Assembly: GCA_051893555.1 (NCBI GenBank)
Contig: JBJFHL010000088.1
Coordinates: forward strand, 20,234-84,233
DNA length: 64,000 bases
Source of the DNA: RGIG7179 sp051893555
Lineage (GTDB): Bacteria > Bacillota > Clostridia > Peptostreptococcales > Anaerovoracaceae
Reading direction: 5' to 3'
Below the pieces are notes generated by a model, which saw only the letters and a list, made by a program, of their open reading frames with translations, had not been told where the DNA came from and ran no database searches. Each line of letters begins with the position of its first letter. Position 1 is the first letter of the stretch. This document shows, piece after piece, positions 59,363 to 64,000 of this stretch. A program made the translations under genes and the position numbers.

Positions 59363-59391
59363 TTTAATACCCCACGGGGGTAGGGTATATA
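59363..59391 (+). promoter_or_regulatory. Copper operon promoter with CsoR operator
   Basis: A weak -35 (TTTAAT, 59363-59368) and TATATA (59386-59391), 17 bases apart, enclose the GC-rich inverted sequence TACCCCACGGGGGTA (59368-59382). The latter closely matches the CsoR operator of Firmicutes copZA operons, so binding would block the promoter until copper is present. Confidence 0.85.
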
Positions 59392-59437
59392 GAAACTGTT
59401 GAAAATGAATATCCATCGGTTTTGGAGGAAAACTAAT

Positions 59438-59713
59438 ATGAAGGCAGAGAAAAAAAGCGTATCCCATAAGATAAAAATCGCTCGCGGACAGCTGGATGCG
59501 GTGCTGAAGATGATCGAAGAGGATCAGTACTGTGTGGACATTTCCACTCAGCTGCTGGCGGCTCAGGCACTGCTGAAAAGCGCCAACCAGCAAATTCTCG
59601 AAGCCCACATCCGGTGTTGCGTCAGCGAAGCCATCGAAAGCGGCACGGAAGCAGAGCGGACGGAGAAAGTGGAAGAAGCGCTGCAGCTGATGGAAAAAAT
59701 GGCAAGGGGATAG
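59438..59713 (+). CDS. csoR: Copper-sensing repressor CsoR
   Basis: A 91-residue all-helical repressor (DUF156 family). The Cu(I) ligand set Cys-His-Cys is visible: Cys in EEDQYCVDIS, then AHIRCCV with His and a Cys four residues later. KIKIARGQLDAVLKMIE is the typical first helix. GGAGG precedes the ATG. It is 14 bases upstream of copA and behind a CsoR-type operator, so it controls its own operon. Confidence 0.93.
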   Translation: MKAEKKSVSHKIKIARGQLDAVLKMIEEDQYCVDISTQLLAAQALLKSANQQILEAHIRCCVSEAIESGTEAERTEKVEEALQLMEKMARG

Positions 59714-59727
59714 CCGGAGGAAGAAAC

Positions 59728-62367
59728 ATGGAACGATTCAAAGTAACCGGCATGAGCTGCGCGGCCTGCAGCAGCCGGGTGGAAAAAGCCGTGGCCGGGG
59801 TGCCCGGTGTTCGGTCGGTGGCGGTGAGCCTGCTGACCAACAGCATGGGCGTGGAATATGAAGAGGGCTTCCTGGGTGAGGCAGCCCGGGATCTGACAGC
59901 GGCCATCTGCAAGGCAGTCTCTGACGCAGGATACGGTGCGGAACCGGAACATTCTTCGCAAAATCCGTCTGCGCGGGCTGTTTCTTCCGGACAGTGGACT
60001 GGTGTGAGTCAGAACCTTGGTGCGGAGGTGCTGGAGGATCAGGAAACGCCGGTTCTGCTCCGGCGTCTGATTCTCAGCCTCTGCCTGTTGGTGCCGCTGA
60101 TGTATGTGAGCATGGGGCATCACATGTGGGGCTGGCCGGTTCCGATGGTACTGCATAATCCCATGGCAAACGGCCTGTATCAGTTGCTGCTGACTCTGGC
60201 CGTGATGATCGTGAATAAAAAGTTCTTCATCAGCGGGCTGAAAGGCGTCCTGCACCGGGCACCGAATATGGATACGCTGGTAGCCATGGGCGCCGGGGCG
60301 GCCTTTGTCTACAGTACCTGGGCACTGTTCGCCATGTGTCTTGCGGCAGAAGAGAGCATGGATGCTGCTCGTGCATATATGCATGAATTTTATTTCGAGT
60401 CGGCAGCCATGATTCTGACCTTGATTACGGTGGGAAAAACGCTGGAGGCCCGGAGCAAAGGCAAGACCACCGATGCCATCCGCGCTCTGATGAATCTGGC
60501 GCCGAAGACGGCGGTTCTGATCCGGGACGGTGCAGAGGTGTCGGTTCCGGTGGAGGAGGTACAGACCGGGGATCTTTTCGCAGTCCGTCCGGGGGAAAGC
60601 ATCCCGGTGGATGGCATTGTGGAAGAAGGGCAGAGTGCGGTGGATGAATCGGCTCTGACCGGTGAGAGTATTCCGGTGGATAAGGAAGCCGGCAGCACTG
60701 TCAGCAGCGGAACGATGAATACCAGCGGCTTCCTGAAGTGTCGGGCAACCCGGGTGGGTGCCGACACCACCATACAGCAGATTATTCAGATGGTGGAGGA
60801 TGCCGCAGCCACCAAAGCACCCATCGCCAAGGTGGCAGACCGGGTATCGGGCATTTTTGTACCGGTGGTGATCCTCATTGCGTTGCTCACCGGTGCGGGC
60901 TGGTTCATTACGGGACAGACCTTCGGGTTTGCTCTGGCCCGTGCCATCAGCGTGCTGGTCATCAGCTGTCCGTGCGCTTTGGGGCTGGCTACGCCGGTTG
61001 CTATTATGGTAGGAAACGGGCTGGGCGCCCGCCACGGGATTCTGTTCAAGACGGCAGCTTCTCTGGAGGCGGCAGGCAGAGTCCGGACTGTGGTGCTGGA
61101 TAAGACAGGAACCATCACAGAAGGTAAGCCCCATGTGACGGATGTGCTTCCTGCAGAAGGCGTGACGGAAGGAGAACTGCTTTCAGCGGCAGCGGCTCTG
61201 GAAGCCGGCAGCGAGCATCCGCTGGCAAAGGCAGTGCTGGAGCATGCCGCAGAACACGACATAGAGTGCAGCGGCACGACGGATTTTCGTGCCCTTCCGG
61301 GTGCCGGGGTAGAAGGCCGTATCGATGGCAGGATGGCCTGGGGCGGAAATGCCGTGCTGATGACAGAAAAAGGTCTTCTCACGGCGGCAGCCCGCAGGCA
61401 GGGAGAAGTGCTGGCGAAAGCAGGGAAAACACCATTGTATTTCGCGCAGGAGAGACGGTTTCTGGGCATCATCGCAGCAGCCGACGTGGTGAAGGAAGAC
61501 AGCGCGGCAGCCATCGGCCAGCTGCAGCAGATGGGCATCGAGGTTATCATGCTGACCGGGGATAACCGGAGAACAGCGGCAGCCATCGCTGCCGAGACCG
61601 GGGTGGACGGCGTGCTCTCCGATGTACTGCCGCAGGAGAAGGAATCTGTGATTCGCAGGCTTTCTCAGCGAGGCAGCACTGCCATGGTGGGAGACGGCAT
61701 CAACGATGCACCGGCGCTGACCCGAGCAGATGTAGGCATTGCCATCGGAGCCGGCGCGGACGTGGCATTGGAAGCGGCGGATGTGGTGCTGATGAAATCC
61801 AGCTTGATGGATGTGGTGCGAGGGATTCGTATTTCCCGTCAGACCATCCGGAATATTCATCAGAATCTGTTCTGGGCGTTTATTTATAACATCATCGGCA
61901 TTCCGCTGGCAGCCGGTCTCTGGTATCTTTTCGGCGGTCCGCTGTTGAATCCCATGTTTGGTGCAGCGGCCATGAGCCTGTCCAGCGTCTGCGTCTGCGC
62001 CAATGCGCTGCGGCTGAATTTCTTCCATCCGGAGAGCCAAAGTACCGATGGGGTGTGGAAGCGCAGGGCAGAAAAGAAGCCGATGGAGAAAATAGATTTT
62101 GGAAGGAAAGGCGAAGAAAAAGAGGCGGCAAACCCGCCGACAGAAACAGGAGGTAAAAAAATGAAAAAAGTACTCAAAATCGAAGGCATGATGTGCAAAC
62201 ACTGCCAAGCGCATGTGGACAAGGCCCTGAACGGCCTCGAAGGCGTCACCGCCTCCGTAGACCTGGAAGCAGGTACTGCATCTGTAGAATGCGCAGAATG
62301 CGTGACCGATGCGATGCTGAAGGCGGCTGTGGAAGAAGCCGGATATGAAGTGACGGGTATTCAGTAG
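59728..62367 (+). CDS. copA: Copper-exporting P1B-type ATPase with C-terminal CopZ module
   Basis: An 879-residue Cu(I) pump. N-terminal metal-binding domain with GMSCAACSSRV (Cys11, Cys14); actuator TGES; membrane metal site SCPCALGLATP; phosphorylation site DKTGTITEGKP; SEHPLAKAV; hinge GDGINDAPALT; and the last membrane helices carry FIYNIIGIP and MSLSSVCVCANAL, the YN/MSxSS signature of Cu(I) pumps. After the last helix a basic linker leads in frame into a second heavy-metal domain (from residue 812), which is a complete CopZ-like chaperone. GGAGG precedes the ATG. It exports excess cytoplasmic copper. Confidence 0.95.
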   Translation: MERFKVTGMSCAACSSRVEKAVAGVPGVRSVAVSLLTNSMGVEYEEGFLGEAARDLTAAICKAVSDAGYGAEPEHSSQNPSARAVSSGQWTGVSQNLGAEVLEDQETPVLLRRLILSLCLLVPLMYVSMGHHMWGWPVPMVLHNPMANGLYQLLLTLAVMIVNKKFFISGLKGVLHRAPNMDTLVAMGAGAAFVYSTWALFAMCLAAEESMDAARAYMHEFYFESAAMILTLITVGKTLEARSKGKTTDAIRALMNLAPKTAVLIRDGAEVSVPVEEVQTGDLFAVRPGESIPVDGIVEEGQSAVDESALTGESIPVDKEAGSTVSSGTMNTSGFLKCRATRVGADTTIQQIIQMVEDAAATKAPIAKVADRVSGIFVPVVILIALLTGAGWFITGQTFGFALARAISVLVISCPCALGLATPVAIMVGNGLGARHGILFKTAASLEAAGRVRTVVLDKTGTITEGKPHVTDVLPAEGVTEGELLSAAAALEAGSEHPLAKAVLEHAAEHDIECSGTTDFRALPGAGVEGRIDGRMAWGGNAVLMTEKGLLTAAARRQGEVLAKAGKTPLYFAQERRFLGIIAAADVVKEDSAAAIGQLQQMGIEVIMLTGDNRRTAAAIAAETGVDGVLSDVLPQEKESVIRRLSQRGSTAMVGDGINDAPALTRADVGIAIGAGADVALEAADVVLMKSSLMDVVRGIRISRQTIRNIHQNLFWAFIYNIIGIPLAAGLWYLFGGPLLNPMFGAAAMSLSSVCVCANALRLNFFHPESQSTDGVWKRRAEKKPMEKIDFGRKGEEKEAANPPTETGGKKMKKVLKIEGMMCKHCQAHVDKALNGLEGVTASVDLEAGTASVECAECVTDAMLKAAVEEAGYEVTGIQ
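62161..62367 (+). CDS. copZ: CopZ-like copper chaperone, internal in-frame product of copA
   Basis: ATG 812 of copA lies seven bases after a perfect AGGAGG (62148-62153), so ribosomes could also start here and make a free 68-residue chaperone (MKKVLKIEGMMCKHCQAHV, metal site MCKHC). It has the length and fold of stand-alone CopZ. Whether the cell makes the fusion, the free protein or both cannot be told from sequence; a lost stop codon between formerly separate genes is a simple origin. Confidence 0.7.
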   Translation: MKKVLKIEGMMCKHCQAHVDKALNGLEGVTASVDLEAGTASVECAECVTDAMLKAAVEEAGYEVTGIQ

Positions 62368-62392
62368 ATTTTCCTGCTTTTCCATGGGTTCG

Positions 62393-62596
62393 GTTTTCCA
62401 AAATGCCTGAAAAGTTTTCAAAAAGAAAACAAAACAGCGTTTTCGGAAAACATGAATAAAAAAGTATAGAATATCTGCTGCGAATCAGACCGATTTCATA
62501 GAAGATACCTTAGATGAGAGAGGATTCCTGTCCAATATGGGCGACAGAGCATATGGAGTTTTCCAAAACCGGCGAAAAGTTTTCAAAAAGAAAACA
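62393..62596. repeat. Pair of 39-bp repeats rich in GTTTTC/GAAAAC
   Basis: The unit GTTTTCCAAAA-n5-GAAAAGTTTTCAAAAAGAAAACA occurs at 62393-62431 and 62558-62596, 165 bp apart; another GTTTTCGGAAAAC lies between. Most of the 330-bp gap between copA and the M20 gene is this material; no gene is seen in it. Confidence 0.75.
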
Positions 62597-62661
62597 TTTC
62601 GCCCAAAAAGGAAAACAATGTGTCGCACCAATTCAAGAAAACAACGACAAAATGGATAAAA

Positions 62662-62692
62662 ATTCAAAAGCGCCGAATAAAAATTCGACGCT
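62662..62692 (-). terminator. Terminator of the M20 peptidase gene
   Basis: AGCGCCGAAT (62669-62678) pairs with ATTCGACGCT (62683-62692) with one G-T pair on the minus-strand RNA; T-rich sequence follows on that strand. Confidence 0.75.
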
Positions 62693-62698
62693 CATTTA

Positions 62699-63925
62699 TT
62701 ATGCATTCATTTGCCTGTACAAATACGGCAGCAGTCTGGTCAGGAGCCGGTAGCGCTTCTGCAGGGAATCCAGGGAGAGGAATTCCTTTTCACTGTGGGG
62801 GAAGCCGCCGCCTGGGCCGCAGCCGTCCATGACCGGAATCCCGCAGGCTGCCAGCCGATTGGCGTCGGATAACCCGCCGGCGCTGACGAAGTCGATGGGG
62901 TCAAGGAGGCCGGCTTCAATCTCACTCTGGTGTTCCACACCATAGGCTGACATCTGATCCATCAGCATCCTGGTTTCCGGGGAAAGCCGCAGGGGCGGCA
63001 TATCGGAGAGACAGGTGACGTGGGCCTGGGTGTTTTCGACAGACGGCTTCCGTGACATACGGTCGATGACGCATTCAATCCGGAGAATTTCCTTCTCGTC
63101 GGTGTAGCGCACTTCCACCTTCGCCGTGCACCGGTCCGGCACCACGTTGAGGGCAGTGCCGCCCTGGACCAGACCGATATTGACAGAGGTTCCCCGGTCG
63201 TAACGTTTCAGCTTATCCAGTGCAGTGATCCAGCGAGCCATTTCCACGATGGCGCTGGCACCCTGGCGCGGTGCGGTTCCCGCATGGGAGGCCACACCGG
63301 TGATTTTGATTTCATATTTGCGGCAGCCTTTTCGCTGACTGACAAACTGACCGGCCTTCCGGGCGCCTTCGAAGACAAAGGCGCAGCGGGATTTTTCACC
63401 GTATTCCACAAGGAACGGGGCAGAGTCGGCAGAGCCGGTTTCTTCGTCGCAGTCCAAAAGCAGGCAGAGACGGATCTCCGGATGAACAGCGGTCAGGTAT
63501 TCCGCCAGGTAAATCATCAGCAGTACGCCGGCTTTCATATCCACGGTTCCCGGACCATACACCCGGCCTTCCGCGGCGTCCAGACGGAAAGGGCGCTGTG
63601 CAGCGGTTCCTGCGGGAAACACCGTATCAAAATGGCCCACCAATAAAAAATCATACGGCTTTCCGTCGTGACGATCCGCATGGCGTTCCGAACTAGCTTC
63701 ATCTTGTCCAGCCGAAGGACTCACTGCTGTCAGCAGCGGCCGCCCATCGGCACCGCAGGAATGCCGGGTAACAAAAAGCCCGGCCTTTTCCAGCCGGGCA
63801 GCGAGAAACACCGCTGCATTCCGGCAGGCAGCCAGATCCGCGGTGGGTGAATCGAGATTTATGAAAGGTTCCAGGTCTGACAGGAACCGATCCATTGGAA
63901 TGCTTCGTCCAGGGTCTGTCTTCAT
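62699..63925 (-). CDS. M20-family zinc metallopeptidase (carboxypeptidase G2-like)
   Basis: A 408-residue dinuclear zinc peptidase or amidohydrolase. Metal and catalytic marks: GHFDTVFP (His, Asp), GTVDMKAG (bridging Asp), DCDEETGS (catalytic Glu-Glu) and the late GGFPHSEKEF (His). A dimerisation domain lies between about 180 and 290. The family removes glutamate or other residues from peptides and acylated amino acids. ATG at 63925 is six bases after AGGAG; ATG at 63940 would add five residues but has only a weak site. No signal peptide, so cytoplasmic. Confidence 0.85.
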   Translation of the reverse strand: MKTDPGRSIPMDRFLSDLEPFINLDSPTADLAACRNAAVFLAARLEKAGLFVTRHSCGADGRPLLTAVSPSAGQDEASSERHADRHDGKPYDFLLVGHFDTVFPAGTAAQRPFRLDAAEGRVYGPGTVDMKAGVLLMIYLAEYLTAVHPEIRLCLLLDCDEETGSADSAPFLVEYGEKSRCAFVFEGARKAGQFVSQRKGCRKYEIKITGVASHAGTAPRQGASAIVEMARWITALDKLKRYDRGTSVNIGLVQGGTALNVVPDRCTAKVEVRYTDEKEILRIECVIDRMSRKPSVENTQAHVTCLSDMPPLRLSPETRMLMDQMSAYGVEHQSEIEAGLLDPIDFVSAGGLSDANRLAACGIPVMDGCGPGGGFPHSEKEFLSLDSLQKRYRLLTRLLPYLYRQMNA

Positions 63926-64000
63926 CATCGTCTCCTGCATAAAAGCCTGCTACTCAAAATATAGACAAAAGTGTCCATATCGAGATTATTACTGCTTCAT

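Noticed and set aside
59563..61134. 523-codon open frame opposite csoR/copA
   Set aside because: Antisense shadow of copA; His/Arg/Gln-rich without domains or ribosome binding site.
62393..62596. CRISPR or IS remnant
   Set aside because: Two copies 165 bp apart with no regular spacing, no transposase and no terminal inverted repeats of an insertion sequence.

Overview
The window reads as the chromosome of an anaerobic, amino-acid-fermenting member of the Clostridia. Supporting signs are an F-type ATP synthase with Gram-positive style gene order, ornithine fermentation by a B12/PLP aminomutase, butyrate kinase, a flavodiiron protein, strong Shine-Dalgarno sites, Rho-independent terminators and moderate GC. 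The closest group is probably an amino-acid-fermenting family such as Anaerovoracaceae or relatives; this is inference from gene content only. No tRNA, rRNA, phage, insertion sequence or CRISPR array was recognised.

Layout. 1-3.2 kb: end of the atp operon (atpG end, atpD, a short atpC), then an ECF transporter S component and an amidohydrolase. 3.2-5.7 kb: ArsR-type regulator, a gene-poor stretch with a 52-bp tandem repeat, and an AAA/DUF4143 ATPase. 5.8-8.3 kb: sigma factor, DUF4367 membrane protein and radical SAM protein in one operon. 8.4-10.9 kb: ThiF-like enzyme, rhodanese and a sigma-54 activator. 11.1-18.2 kb: D-ornithine degradation (ord, oraS, oraE, GlmL-like protein, ornithine racemase) behind a near-perfect sigma-54 promoter. 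18.2-31.5 kb: a PII-like protein, two tandem paralogous sigma-54 activators, and a divergent operon (serine hydrolase, M55 D-aminopeptidase, complete Dpp/Opp ABC importer) behind a second sigma-54 promoter. 31.5-37.3 kb: glycerol dehydrogenase-like enzyme, ion transporter, cytidylate-kinase-like protein, four-domain flavodiiron protein. 37.6-42.1 kb: secreted CAP protein and a TPP-riboswitch-controlled thiSGH(E/tenI) operon. 42.1-49.6 kb: HD hydrolase, DUF2804 protein, endonuclease IV, butyrate kinase, FMN oxidoreductase, a small membrane protein, a CbiE/CbiT-like protein and a hexose-phosphate mutase. 49.6-53 kb: D,D-carboxypeptidase behind a third sigma-54-like promoter, and a membrane-anchored alpha/beta hydrolase. 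53.1-57.9 kb: ECF sigma factor, membrane protein, DUF4358 lipoprotein, MBOAT acyltransferase and DHHW protein, probably an envelope O-acylation system. 58-64 kb: second AAA/DUF4143 ATPase, csoR-copA copper operon with an in-frame copZ module, and an M20 peptidase.

How the genes fit together. All three sigma-54-type promoters that I found sit before genes that handle D-amino acids: D-ornithine catabolism, D-aminopeptidase plus peptide import, and D-Ala-D-Ala carboxypeptidase. The three sigma-54 activators in the window are natural candidates to control them, so a D-amino-acid / cell-wall-peptide scavenging regulon is the leading hypothesis. Other items worth attention are the missing ortAB genes between ord and oraS, 33-bp-periodic repeats in the promoters of both DUF4143 ATPases, the copA-copZ fusion with its own internal ribosome binding site, and a candidate structured RNA upstream of the flavodiiron gene.
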